Assembly (NCBI RefSeq): GCF_002128425.1
Contig: NZ_NESS01000003.1
Coordinates: 124,001-188,000, forward strand
DNA length: 64,000 bases
Source of the DNA: Gottfriedia acidiceleris
GTDB lineage: Bacteria; Bacillota; Bacilli; Bacillales; Bacillaceae_G
Direction of reading: 5' to 3'
Part shown: positions 16,717 to 24,886 of the stretch, piece after piece
How positions within the stretch are numbered: position 1 is the first letter of the stretch
Layout: each line of letters opens with the position of its first letter
Position numbers and translations under genes: made by a program
Notes under the pieces: model-generated
Database searches by the model: none
The model's input: only the letters and a program-made list of their open reading frames with translations
Told to the model about the DNA's origin: nothing

Positions 16717-17478
16717 ATGAAATACGATATTATAGGAGATATTCATGGCTGCTACGATGAATTTGTTGAATTAACTAAAAAACTTGGTTATTCGTGGAAG
16801 AATAATATTCCAGTTCACCCTGAAAATCGAAAGTTAGTTTTTGTTGGAGACTTAACGGATCGGGGACCTAATTCTCTGGCAGTTATCAAAGTAGTATATG
16901 AGCTTGTAATGAAGCATAAAAAAGCATATTATTCACCGGGGAATCATTGTAATAAACTTTATCGCTATTTTCTTGGCCGCAATGTAAAAATTCAACATGG
17001 ACTTGAAACAACAGTTGCAGAATTAGAATCCTTAAGTGGTAAGGAGCGAAGCCATTATCAAGAATCGTTTAAAAAACTATATGAAGGCTCTCCACTCTAT
17101 AATGTTTTAGACAATGGAAAATTAGTCGTTTGTCATGCTGGTATACGTGAGGATATGATTGGTAAGCATTCAAATAATGTTAAAACATTCGTTTTGTATG
17201 GAGATATTAATGGCGAAGTGCTTCCAAACGGAATGCCAGTAAGAAAGGATTGGGCAAAAGAATACAAAGGCAGAGCATTAATTGTTTATGGTCATACTCC
17301 TATTAAGGAACCACGCGAATTAAATAATACAATTAATATTGATACCGGTGCTGTTTTTGGTGGTAAACTAACAGCATTTTCGTATCCAGAACGTAAGTAT
17401 ACTCAAGTTCAATCTTCTATGCCTTATATTGAGGAAAAATTTAGCTTTTATGAAGAAGAACAAGAAAACAGAGTTTAG
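16717..17478 (+). CDS. prpE: Bis(5'-nucleosyl)-tetraphosphatase PrpE
   Basis: 253 residues, PPP-family metallophosphoesterase. All signature motifs are present: GDIHG (residues 7-11), GDLTDRG (about 47-53), GNHCNK (about 78-83) and a C-terminal YGHTP. PrpE of B. subtilis hydrolyses Ap4A asymmetrically and has phosphatase activity linked to spore germination; the sequence matches it closely throughout (for example [10 protein letters not shown] and MHGLETT-like HGLETT). It is convergent with the yjbO-nadK-relQ operon as in B. subtilis. Confidence 0.94.
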   Translation: MKYDIIGDIHGCYDEFVELTKKLGYSWKNNIPVHPENRKLVFVGDLTDRGPNSLAVIKVVYELVMKHKKAYYSPGNHCNKLYRYFLGRNVKIQHGLETTVAELESLSGKERSHYQESFKKLYEGSPLYNVLDNGKLVVCHAGIREDMIGKHSNNVKTFVLYGDINGEVLPNGMPVRKDWAKEYKGRALIVYGHTPIKEPRELNNTINIDTGAVFGGKLTAFSYPERKYTQVQSSMPYIEEKFSFYEEEQENRV

Positions 17479-17520
17479 GAAAGTCAAAGTCATGATTATG
17501 GAATTTTAAAGGAAGAACAA

Positions 17521-17555
17521 AAAAAGTAGGTTTCTGTTTAGGAACCTACTTTTTT
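17521..17555. terminator. Bidirectional terminator, prpE / yjbO
   Basis: AAAGTAGGTTTC/GGAACCTACTTT hairpin with A run before and T run after; it can serve both convergent units. Confidence 0.82.
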
Positions 17556-17584
17556 GCTGATAATGTAAGCGCTCACTTATCAGC
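17556..17584. repeat. Palindrome with cre-like core
   Basis: Arms GCTGATAA/TTATCAGC flank TGTAAGCGCTCACT, which fits the catabolite-response consensus at 13 of 14 positions. It lies between convergent genes, so an operator role is not obvious. Confidence 0.45.
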
Positions 17585-17699
17585 TTAATATATTAGTCTC
17601 TTCCATCCCCATGGAGAAACACTACATACTAAAAATAATCTATTATTCATATATTGTCAATAAATTATACAAAATTTAGACAAATTTATCACTTGACAT

Positions 17700-18587
17700 T
17701 CACAATTCCAATAAACCCTTTAAATCAGCAGGTAAAGCGATTTCAAAGTTTTTTTCCGTATGATCAATTGGATGAATAAATGACAATTTATAACTATGCA
17801 ACGCCTGTCTTTGTAAAAAATCAGTATTACCTCCATATAAGTCATCCCCGATTAACGGATGTCCGATTGAAGACATATGAACCCGGATTTGATGTGTTCG
17901 ACCAGTTTCTAATTCTAATTCAACAACTAAGTAGTCTCTATTTGCTAAAAGGACTTGATAATGTGTAATTGCTTCTTGTCCCTCTTCAGAAACAATTCTC
18001 TCAATAATACTATCACTTTTCCTAGCAATCTTTGCTCGAATTACCCCTTTTGTATCATTCATTTGTCCATGTACAATTGCTAAATATTTTCTTTGAACAT
18101 CTTTTAATTCATTTTTAGAAAACAAATAATGAATATAACGATTTTTGGCAACTAACATTAATCCCGAAGTATCTTTGTCTAATCGAGTTACAATATGAAT
18201 GGTAGACTGAAGCCCAATTGATTGATAATAAAATAATAACCCATTTGCAAGAGTGCCACTAGGATGCTCTCTAGAGGGAATGCTTGGTATTCCAGATGGT
18301 TTATTTATGACTAATACAGCCTCATCTTCATAAACAATTTCAAAAGGAATATCTTCTGCTATAAGATCCTCACTTGGTTTTTCGATTGGAAAATAGATTT
18401 GTACAACATCTAATTCTTTTAAAATTGTACGGACAGTTTTTTCCTCACCATTTACTGTAATTTTTCCACCTTGAAATTTTATATCAGTGAGAGCACGTTT
18501 AGAGAGCTCCTTTAATTTAAGAAACTCTCTCAGTAAAATTCCATTATGCTCTTTTTTTACTTCCCATGATAAACTAAATTGCTTCAT
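17700..18587 (-). CDS. yjbO: RluA/RluD-type pseudouridine synthase YjbO
   Basis: 295 residues from the ATG at 18587, which has GGTGA five bases upstream; an in-frame ATG at 18599 lacks a ribosome site and overlaps the GGTGA. The N-terminal 70 residues look like an S4-type RNA-binding region (LREFLKLKELSKRALTDIKF). The catalytic motif is HIVTRLDKDTSGLMLVAK with the conserved Asp. It isomerises uridines in structured RNA; the target of YjbO is not known. It is the last gene of the yjbL-relQ-nadK-yjbO operon, only 14 bp after nadK. Confidence 0.92.
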   Translation of the reverse strand: MKQFSLSWEVKKEHNGILLREFLKLKELSKRALTDIKFQGGKITVNGEEKTVRTILKELDVVQIYFPIEKPSEDLIAEDIPFEIVYEDEAVLVINKPSGIPSIPSREHPSGTLANGLLFYYQSIGLQSTIHIVTRLDKDTSGLMLVAKNRYIHYLFSKNELKDVQRKYLAIVHGQMNDTKGVIRAKIARKSDSIIERIVSEEGQEAITHYQVLLANRDYLVVELELETGRTHQIRVHMSSIGHPLIGDDLYGGNTDFLQRQALHSYKLSFIHPIDHTEKNFEIALPADLKGLLEL

Positions 18588-18601
18588 ATTCTTCACCATT
18601 T

Positions 18602-19393
18602 TTATTTAACAAAAGAATCAACGACACGCTTCCAAAATGGAAAAGGTCTAAAACGTGCAAAACGTACTTTTTCATGAGCTACTCGACATTGAATCGATTT
18701 AACGTCTTGATGCACTATTGTTTTATGATCTAATGTAATTTGAAAATTTGCGTTTCTTACTGGTTTAAGTAAGCAAGTATGATGTTTAGGTAAAACAAGA
18801 GGTGAACCAATTGTACGAAAAACTCGATTATTAATCGAAGCCATCTCAGCAATTTGAATCGCTTCAATTGATGGATGAATAATTGCTCCACCAAGTGCTT
18901 TATTATAAGCTGTACTACCTGAAGGTGTAGAAATACAAAGACCGTCACCTCTAAATGTCTCAAAATGCTGACCTTTTATTTCAACATCAATCACTAAAGT
19001 ACCTTCAAGACCCTTAATCGTACATTCATTTAATGCTAATGTTTGCATTTCTTTTTTTCCATCCTTATAACGGATGATTACTTCCAATAAAGGATATTCA
19101 ACTACTTGAAATGGAGTCTTCGCAATCGCAATAACAAGCTTTTCTACCTCACTTGGTACCCAATCAGCGTAAAACCCTAAATGCCCAGTATGAACCCCTA
19201 CGAAAGATACTTTATCGAGAAGATGAGTGTAATTATGAAAAGCATGAAGTAAGGTCCCATCACCACCTACTGATATGGCGATTTCAGGCTCCTCTTCATC
19301 AAATTTAAAATTAAAACTCTCTAAATAATCTCTCATTCGTTTCGTCAGTTCATTGGACTCTTGATCGCCCTTAGACATAATTACGAATTTCAT
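18602..19393 (-). CDS. nadK: NAD kinase
   Basis: 263 residues, close to B. subtilis NadF (266). The diagnostic GGDGT motif is at residues 43-47 ([13 protein letters not shown]), and the nucleotide-binding segment [15 protein letters not shown] is present. It phosphorylates NAD to NADP, using ATP, in the cytosol. It sits in a tight operon with relQ upstream (15-bp gap) and yjbO downstream. AAGGAAAGGGCGAG precedes the ATG. In B. subtilis this gene is named nadF/ppnKA. Confidence 0.95.
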   Translation of the reverse strand: MKFVIMSKGDQESNELTKRMRDYLESFNFKFDEEEPEIAISVGGDGTLLHAFHNYTHLLDKVSFVGVHTGHLGFYADWVPSEVEKLVIAIAKTPFQVVEYPLLEVIIRYKDGKKEMQTLALNECTIKGLEGTLVIDVEIKGQHFETFRGDGLCISTPSGSTAYNKALGGAIIHPSIEAIQIAEMASINNRVFRTIGSPLVLPKHHTCLLKPVRNANFQITLDHKTIVHQDVKSIQCRVAHEKVRFARFRPFPFWKRVVDSFVK

Positions 19394-19408
19394 TTTCTCG
19401 CCCTTTCC

Positions 19409-20032
19409 TTATTGGTCGTTTTTTTTCGAAAATTCTGCTTGCGCTTCTTGAATCTCTCCTCTAATTAGAGACATTTCTTCATCTAAGAGAAACGCTGCTT
19501 CAGCTGCTCTTTGTAATCGTTCGTGAATATTTTCAGGATATTTTCCCTTGTACTTATAATTTAAAGAATGCTCTATTGTTGCCCAAAAATTCATCGCAAG
19601 TGTTCTTATTTGAATTTCAACTAAAACTTTTCGTTCACCTTCAATTGTTTGAACTGGATATTCAACAACTACATGATAAGAACGATATCCGCTATTCTTT
19701 TTATTTGTAATATAATCGCGCTCTTCTACAATTGTAAAATCTTTACGTTTGCGTAAAAGCTCCACTACATTTTTAATATCTTCTACAAATTGACACATCA
19801 TTCTAAGACCGGCAATATCCTGTAATTCTGTTTCTAAATTCGCTAATGGAATTCCTTTTCTTATTGTCTTATTAACAATGCTGTGAATAGGCTTAACTCT
19901 CCCAGTTACAAACTCAATTGGGGAATGCTGATTCGTTTCCTCAAACTGTTTTCTAATCCCTTTTAACTTTACTTTTAATTCGCTTACTGCTTGTTCATAA
20001 GGTGCTAAAAAACTTTCCCATTGACCATTCAT
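19409..20032 (-). CDS. relQ: Small alarmone synthetase RelQ ((p)ppGpp synthetase)
   Basis: 207 residues from the ATG at 20032 (GGTGGTGA just upstream); the open frame reaches a TTG at 20047 but MNGQWESFLAPYEQAVSELK aligns with known RelQ starts. RelA_SpoT synthetase motifs are seen: GRVKPIHSI, LQDIAGLRMMC, NKKNSGYRSYHVV and EIQIRTLAMNFWATIEH. There is no hydrolase domain. The homotetramer makes pppGpp/ppGpp in the cytosol and is allosterically stimulated by pppGpp. Sixteen bp after yjbL in the same operon. Confidence 0.95.
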   Translation of the reverse strand: MNGQWESFLAPYEQAVSELKVKLKGIRKQFEETNQHSPIEFVTGRVKPIHSIVNKTIRKGIPLANLETELQDIAGLRMMCQFVEDIKNVVELLRKRKDFTIVEERDYITNKKNSGYRSYHVVVEYPVQTIEGERKVLVEIQIRTLAMNFWATIEHSLNYKYKGKYPENIHERLQRAAEAAFLLDEEMSLIRGEIQEAQAEFSKKNDQ

Positions 20033-20048
20033 GAAAATCACCACCAAC

Positions 20049-20429
20049 TTACTTCTCTTCTAAAAATGCGCTTTGAACTTGCTTAACAAATTCTTCTCCA
20101 TAGTTAAAATTACCTTCAACGTTTTGGATTAAATATGTTAACTCCTCATTCCAATTATTTAGTGAGAGACTCTTTTCACCGACCTTTAAAAATACGCTTA
20201 AATTTTGATCATTTGCTTTTTTTAAGTCCGACCAAAACTCATAAGGAACTGTAACATATACAAATTCTTCATTTTCTTCTAATATATACAATAGTGAACT
20301 TTTGTCTGAGTCTGCTATCATTGTTCCTACCTCATGACACTGTTCCAAACTCATTTTTGTATCATCGATTATTAGATATAAACCATCTTCATTTATATTT
20401 ATTCCATTTATTTCAAGCATTTTTCTCAT
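20049..20429 (-). CDS. yjbL: YjbL-like conserved protein
   Basis: 126 residues, mixed alpha/beta, acidic, no signal or membrane segment. The first 30 residues (MLEINGININEDGLYLIIDD) read like paired beta strands. I recognise it mainly by position and size: B. subtilis yjbL (about 122 residues) precedes relQ (yjbM) in the same operon. GAGG precedes the ATG with seven bases spacing. Function unknown; the context suggests a link to RelQ but nothing in the sequence proves it. Confidence 0.75.
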   Translation of the reverse strand: MRKMLEINGININEDGLYLIIDDTKMSLEQCHEVGTMIADSDKSSLLYILEENEEFVYVTVPYEFWSDLKKANDQNLSVFLKVGEKSLSLNNWNEELTYLIQNVEGNFNYGEEFVKQVQSAFLEEK

Positions 20430-20561
20430 CGTAAAACCTCAACCTTTTTAATGTATGTATTTTATTTAATTTTGACCATTTCTATTGTAACATATCAAAT
20501 AGAAAATAGACGACGACTAGCACATTCAATAACAAAAATAACAATAATTAAGGAGTTAACT

Positions 20562-21152
20562 ATGGCTAAAGAAATTGAAATTGAATTTAAGAATTTATTA
20601 ACGAAAGAGGAATTTGAAAAACTTAAATCCTATTTTCAAATTAACGAATCTCAGTTCCATTCACAAACTAATTATTATTTTGAGACACCTGATTTTACAA
20701 TTAAAGAACATGGTGGAGCATTAAGAATCCGCAAAAAGTCCCTAAATTCATTTACTTTAACTTTAAAAATAAAACAAGCTGTCGGACATTTAGAAATTAA
20801 TCAAAAAATAAGTGAAACTGAAGCAGCAAATATGCTAAAAACATTCATTCTTCCAAATGGTGAAGTAAAAGAATATATTGAAGAAGTAAATTTAAACTTA
20901 AATGCTCTAGTATTAATAGGTGACTTAACAACAAATAGAGTAGAATTTCCTTATGAAAATGGACTCTTAGTTTTAGACCACAGTACATATTTAAATCACG
21001 AGGATTATGAGTTAGAATTCGAAGTTACGGATGAAAACATTGGTAAACAACAGTTTATCAATCTGTTAGAGAATCTTCAAATCCCACAGCGTAAAACATT
21101 AAATAAAATTAGACGCTTTTTTAATGTTAAACAAGGGAATCAGGCTAACTGA
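20562..21152 (+). CDS. yjbK: CYTH-domain phosphatase YjbK
   Basis: 196 residues from the ATG at 20562, nine bases after AAGGAG; the frame is open upstream to 20451 but without a ribosome site. The CYTH signature EIEIEFKN is right after the start, followed by conserved basic and acidic strands (ALRIRKKS, LTLKIK, VEFPYENG, YELEFEVTD) that form the triphosphate tunnel. CYTH enzymes act on inorganic triphosphate or related nucleotides; the YjbK substrate is unsettled. Divergent from the yjbL-relQ operon, as in B. subtilis. Confidence 0.92.
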   Translation: MAKEIEIEFKNLLTKEEFEKLKSYFQINESQFHSQTNYYFETPDFTIKEHGGALRIRKKSLNSFTLTLKIKQAVGHLEINQKISETEAANMLKTFILPNGEVKEYIEEVNLNLNALVLIGDLTTNRVEFPYENGLLVLDHSTYLNHEDYELEFEVTDENIGKQQFINLLENLQIPQRKTLNKIRRFFNVKQGNQAN

Positions 21153-21218
21153 ACACCATTTTTATTATAAATAAACTAATTTAATTGTTGAAATAGCACA
21201 CTGCAGACAGTAACTTAT

Positions 21219-21261
21219 AAATGCCGTAGATACCTAGAGGGTATATTTCGGCGTTTTTTTA
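21219..21261 (+). terminator. Terminator after yjbK
   Basis: AATGCCG...CGGCGTT outer stem with an inner ATACC/GGGTAT stem and a T run of seven. Confidence 0.78.
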
Positions 21262-21430
21262 ATATAGTCGATTTTAACAATCTTTTTATAGAAAAATGGC
21301 AGATTTCTCTCAACTTTCAACAGATTAAACTAATATTACAGCCATTTTGCTAGTTTGCCATTTGAAAATATCTTTTTTTATCAAATTTTACATCATAATA
21401 CTATAACCGGTATGGGTAATTATTTCTCTT

Positions 21431-21580
21431 ATTTGCTATTCTTGAGGTTTTATTTGCGATTCCTTAATTTTATTTGCAGTTCTGACTTTTTCATTTGCGA
21501 TTTCAGAATTTTATTTGCTATTCGTACTTTATTTGCAACTTATCCTTTTTTAATTGCCACACATAAACTCCTCATTTGCG
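21431..21580. repeat. Degenerate 20-21-bp tandem array (ATTTGCGATTCT)
   Basis: ATTTGC-type cores begin at 21431, 21452, 21472, 21493, 21513, 21531, 21552 and 21574, i.e. eight copies spaced mostly 20-21 bp. The unit is roughly ATTTGCGATTCTTGATTTTT. The array occupies the interval where B. subtilis has yjbI and yjbJ between yjbK and yjbH. No gene is seen in 21262-21863. Confidence 0.7.
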
Positions 21581-21863
21581 GTTCTCTCATCCTTACTTGT
21601 ATGGCAGACTTCATTCTCTGTTTTTAAATCAGTTTCACAACTATTTTTTGCGATCGTTTAGACTTTTGGGACAGTAATTTTTTACTATAATACTTAATAG
21701 AATTAAGAAAATATAATAGATTAATGAAAAATAGTGCATCATATTTGAAATATTAACAATCCGTTGCTACAATACGAATAGAGAACAAACGTGTTATATC
21801 TTACAAATTAATTTTCACGTCTGTTATAGTACGGACGTATGAATTGCATTAAGGGTGAAATAT

Positions 21864-22736
21864 ATGAATGACAAACAATATAAAAATGAATCAATCACGC
21901 TTCCCGAGCAGAATTGTACAAAAAAATCGATTGAATTGTATGTATTCATAGATCCACTTTGTCGAAATTGTTGGGATTTTAGTACAATTTTAAAAAAGTT
22001 TCACTTAGAATATGGTCAATATTTTTCATCTACTTATATTCCAGTTAATCGATATTACACAACTAAAAAACTATTAGAAAAACGACCTTCTCAGCTTGCA
22101 TTCGTATGGGAGAAGACAGCTAGCAGATCAGATATCCTTTGCGACGATCACTTATGGATTGATAATAAAGAACTTTACCCATACTACTCTGCAATTGCAT
22201 TAAAAGCAGCTGAGCTTCAAGGTAGAGTAGCTGGCGTTAACTACTTAAAAAAGTTACAAGAATATTATTTCTTGATGGATTTAGACATTACAGATCAAGA
22301 TGTTCTTATCGAATGTGCTAAAGATATAAATATTGATGTAAAAGAGTTTATTGAAGATTTAAGCAGTACACACTCTATTAAAGCCTTACAATGTGATATT
22401 AAAGTTACAAAAGAAATGCATGTAACTGAAATTCCAAGTGTTGTATTTTTTAATGAAAATATTGAAGAAGAAGGTTTGAAAGTATCGGGCTTTGAAAGCT
22501 ATCAGACCTATGTAAAGATATTAGAACTAATGACTAATACAAAGCTAGAAAAACGTGAACTTCCTGATTTAGCTGAATTTATTAAATTTCAACCATTTGT
22601 TACTATTAAAGAACTATGTATGATTTATGAGCAATCAACTCAAAGCATGGAGTTAGAATTAAAAAAATTAATCCTACGTAGAAAAGTTAAGAAAATTGTT
22701 CAAAAAGATCAAATTTATTATCAGTATGTTGTTTAA
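21864..22736 (+). CDS. spxH: ClpXP adaptor SpxH (YjbH)
   Basis: 290 residues from ATG 21864, eight bases after AAGGG; a GTG at 21855 overlaps the ribosome site. DsbA-like thioredoxin fold with the SpxH signature DPLCRNCWDF, i.e. C33-x-x-C36-W. SpxH binds Spx and hands it to ClpXP; in B. subtilis it aggregates under stress, which stabilises Spx. Its target spx is 8 kb away in this window. Followed by a strong terminator shared with the RoxS sRNA on the other strand. Confidence 0.92.
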   Translation: MNDKQYKNESITLPEQNCTKKSIELYVFIDPLCRNCWDFSTILKKFHLEYGQYFSSTYIPVNRYYTTKKLLEKRPSQLAFVWEKTASRSDILCDDHLWIDNKELYPYYSAIALKAAELQGRVAGVNYLKKLQEYYFLMDLDITDQDVLIECAKDINIDVKEFIEDLSSTHSIKALQCDIKVTKEMHVTEIPSVVFFNENIEEEGLKVSGFESYQTYVKILELMTNTKLEKRELPDLAEFIKFQPFVTIKELCMIYEQSTQSMELELKKLILRRKVKKIVQKDQIYYQYVV

Positions 22737-22740
22737 GCAA

Positions 22741-22776
22741 CAAAAAAAGACCTAGCTTTCGCTAGGTCTCTTTTTT
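22741..22776. terminator. Bidirectional terminator, spxH / RoxS
   Basis: AGACCTAG/CTAGGTCT with a CTTTCG loop, A run before and T run after. On the minus strand it reads as the terminator of RoxS. Confidence 0.9.
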
Positions 22777-22856
22777 GATGTAATATTTTACATCAAGGGG
22801 ATGGGAGAAATTTTCACGTTCAACAAAGGGGTATTTGTGTTTGTGAAGTAATTCAC
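22742..22856 (-). ncRNA. roxS: RoxS (RsaE family) regulatory RNA
   Basis: The minus strand carries the two C-rich seed regions of RoxS/RsaE in order: TACCCCTTTGTTGAACG and, 18 bases on, CTCCCATCCCC, preceded by GTGAATTACTTCACAAAC and followed by a hairpin TTGATGTAA/TTACATCAA. Transcription from the promoter at 22863-22891 to the shared terminator gives about 115 nt, the B. subtilis RoxS size. In B. subtilis roxS is also beside yjbH. RoxS pairs with ribosome sites of mRNAs for central metabolism to adjust the NAD/NADH balance. Sequence recognition is from memory of the family, but the two seeds and the location together are strong. Confidence 0.92.
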
Positions 22857-22857
22857 A
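22842..22857. promoter_or_regulatory. Rex operator at the roxS start
   Basis: TGTGAATTACTTCACA (minus strand) is a perfect palindrome TGTGAA-N4-TTCACA, the core of the Rex consensus TTGTGAA-N4-TTCACAA. It covers the predicted transcription start, so Rex should repress roxS when NADH is low, as reported for B. subtilis. Confidence 0.8.
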
Positions 22858-22862
22858 CCCTT

Positions 22863-22891
22863 ATAATACAATTAATTTTAAAGTTTGGCAA
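22863..22891 (-). promoter_or_regulatory. Sigma-A promoter of roxS
   Basis: TTGCCA and TATTAT separated by 17 bp on the minus strand (-10 at 22868-22863). Confidence 0.8.
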
Positions 22892-22962
22892 CCATTTGAG
22901 AAATATTTCACATTTTAGACACAAAATAGTAGGTCTAAAGGTATAGAAAAAGTTAAGAAAAA

Positions 22963-23005
22963 TAAAAAACAAACACATATAGGAATAATGCTACATGTGT
23001 TTGTT
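22963..23005 (-). terminator. Terminator of pepF
   Basis: AACAAACACATATA/TACATGTGTTTGTT, one mismatch near the loop; T-rich on the minus strand downstream. Confidence 0.75.
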
Positions 23006-23014
23006 AAGGTAAGT

Positions 23015-24835
23015 TTATTCGTTAAATAAAAGTTCTTCCATTTCATTTAACATTTCTTCAAATACTTTTAGTGCTTCTACAATTGGTTGTGAAGATGTCA
23101 TATCTACTCCAGCTTTTTTCAATACTTCAATCGGATAATCCGAGCTTCCTGCCTTTAAGAAGCCCAAGTATCTTTCAACTGCTGGTTCGCCTTCTTCTAG
23201 AATTTGTTTTGAAAGTGCTGTTGCTGCACTGAATCCTGTTGCATATTGGTATACATAGTAGTTGTAGTAGAAATGCGGAATTCTACTCCATTCTAAACCA
23301 ATTAGCTCATCGATTACGATCTCATCACCAAAATATTTTTGGTTAAGCTCGTAATATGTTTTTGTTAATAAATCTGGCGTTAACGCCTCACCATTTTGAG
23401 CTAATTCGTGAATCTTATGTTCAAACTCTGCAAACATCGTTTGACGGAATACAGTTCCTCTAAAAGTCTCTAAATAGTGATTTAGTAAATAAAGTCTTTG
23501 TTTAGGATCTTCAGTATTTTTTAGTAAATAATCATTTAAAATCGCTTCATTACATGTAGAAGCAACTTCAGCTACGAAAATTGAGTAATCTCCGTAAACA
23601 TAAGGTTGATTTTTACGAGTGTGATAACTATGAACTGAATGACCAAATTCATGTGCTAATGTAAATAAATTATTTACATTGTCCTGCCAGTTCATTAGGA
23701 TATATGGGTTAGTACCATACGCACCAGAAGAGTATGCTCCGCTTCGTTTTCCTTTGTTTTCGACAACATCTACCCAACGGCTTTCATATGCCTCTTTTAG
23801 AATTTCAACGTATTCATCACCTAATGGTTTTAATGCCTTTAATAAAATTTCTTTCGCTTCTTCATACTTAATTTCCATTTTTACTTCTTCTACTAATGGA
23901 GTAAATAAGTCATACATATGAATTTCATCAAGCTTTAACGCTTTTTTACGAATAGCGATATAACGATGTAATAAATTTAAATGCTCATTTACAGTAGAAA
24001 CTAATTGATCATAAACAACTTCAGGAATTTCGTTATTACTTAATGCTGCATGACGCGCATTATTATATTTTCTAACTTTCGCTTTAAAATTATCTTTTTT
24101 TACAGCACCACTTAAAGTACTTGCAAAAGTGTTTTTATACGCATCATACGTATTATAAACCGCTTCAAAAGCATCTTTTCGAACACGTCGATCAGCACTT
24201 TCTAAAAAATGAATATAACGACCATGTGTGATTTCTACTTCTTCACCATTCTCATCTTCAATCGTCGGAAATTTTAAATCTGCATTATTTAACATTCCGA
24301 ACGTGTTACTAGAAGAAGATAATACTTCAGAAGCTTGTGCCATAATTTCCTCTTCAGCTGCTGAAAGAACATGTGGTTTTTGCTTTAAAATTTCTTCTAA
24401 AGAGTGCTCGTACAATTTCAGTTCATCATTTTCTTCAATAAATTTTTTCAATGTATCTTCTGATATTGTTAATAATTCTGGCACGAAGTATGACATTGCA
24501 CTCCCAGCCTTAGTGTATAGATTTTTCGCACGATCATCTAATGCTTGATATGTTGAATTTGTTGTATCTTGATCGTAACGCATATGAGAGTATGTATACA
24601 ATTTACCTAATAAAAATGAAATTTCATCCTGTTTTTTTAATGCATTTAAAAGTGTTTGAGACGACTCACCTAATTTACCTTTAAACTCTGAAAACGACGG
24701 GATTAATTCAAGTACTTTTTTATACTCTGCTTCCCATTTTGCATCTGTTTCATAAATATCTTCCAACTTCCAAGTTAATTCTTCTTGAACTTCACTTCTA
24801 GTTGGTAACTTTTTAACAGCTTTTTGTTCTAGCAT
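23015..24835 (-). CDS. pepF: Oligoendopeptidase F
   Basis: 606 residues from the ATG at 24835, which has GGGGGA five bases upstream; the open frame reaches 24874 but adds a hydrophobic stretch absent from the family. M3 metallopeptidase with zinc motif HEFGH in TLAHEFGHSVHS (around residue 390) and the PepF_M3 C-terminal domain. Cytosolic enzyme that cuts short peptides; in B. subtilis (yjbG/pepF) it influences competence and sporulation peptides. It follows coiA in the same direction with 51 bp between, so coiA-pepF are probably cotranscribed. Confidence 0.94.
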   Translation of the reverse strand: MLEQKAVKKLPTRSEVQEELTWKLEDIYETDAKWEAEYKKVLELIPSFSEFKGKLGESSQTLLNALKKQDEISFLLGKLYTYSHMRYDQDTTNSTYQALDDRAKNLYTKAGSAMSYFVPELLTISEDTLKKFIEENDELKLYEHSLEEILKQKPHVLSAAEEEIMAQASEVLSSSSNTFGMLNNADLKFPTIEDENGEEVEITHGRYIHFLESADRRVRKDAFEAVYNTYDAYKNTFASTLSGAVKKDNFKAKVRKYNNARHAALSNNEIPEVVYDQLVSTVNEHLNLLHRYIAIRKKALKLDEIHMYDLFTPLVEEVKMEIKYEEAKEILLKALKPLGDEYVEILKEAYESRWVDVVENKGKRSGAYSSGAYGTNPYILMNWQDNVNNLFTLAHEFGHSVHSYHTRKNQPYVYGDYSIFVAEVASTCNEAILNDYLLKNTEDPKQRLYLLNHYLETFRGTVFRQTMFAEFEHKIHELAQNGEALTPDLLTKTYYELNQKYFGDEIVIDELIGLEWSRIPHFYYNYYVYQYATGFSAATALSKQILEEGEPAVERYLGFLKAGSSDYPIEVLKKAGVDMTSSQPIVEALKVFEEMLNEMEELLFNE

Positions 24836-24886
24836 GTCTGATCCCCCTAAAATTATTATTAGTATTAATAACATTCCAGTCTGATA

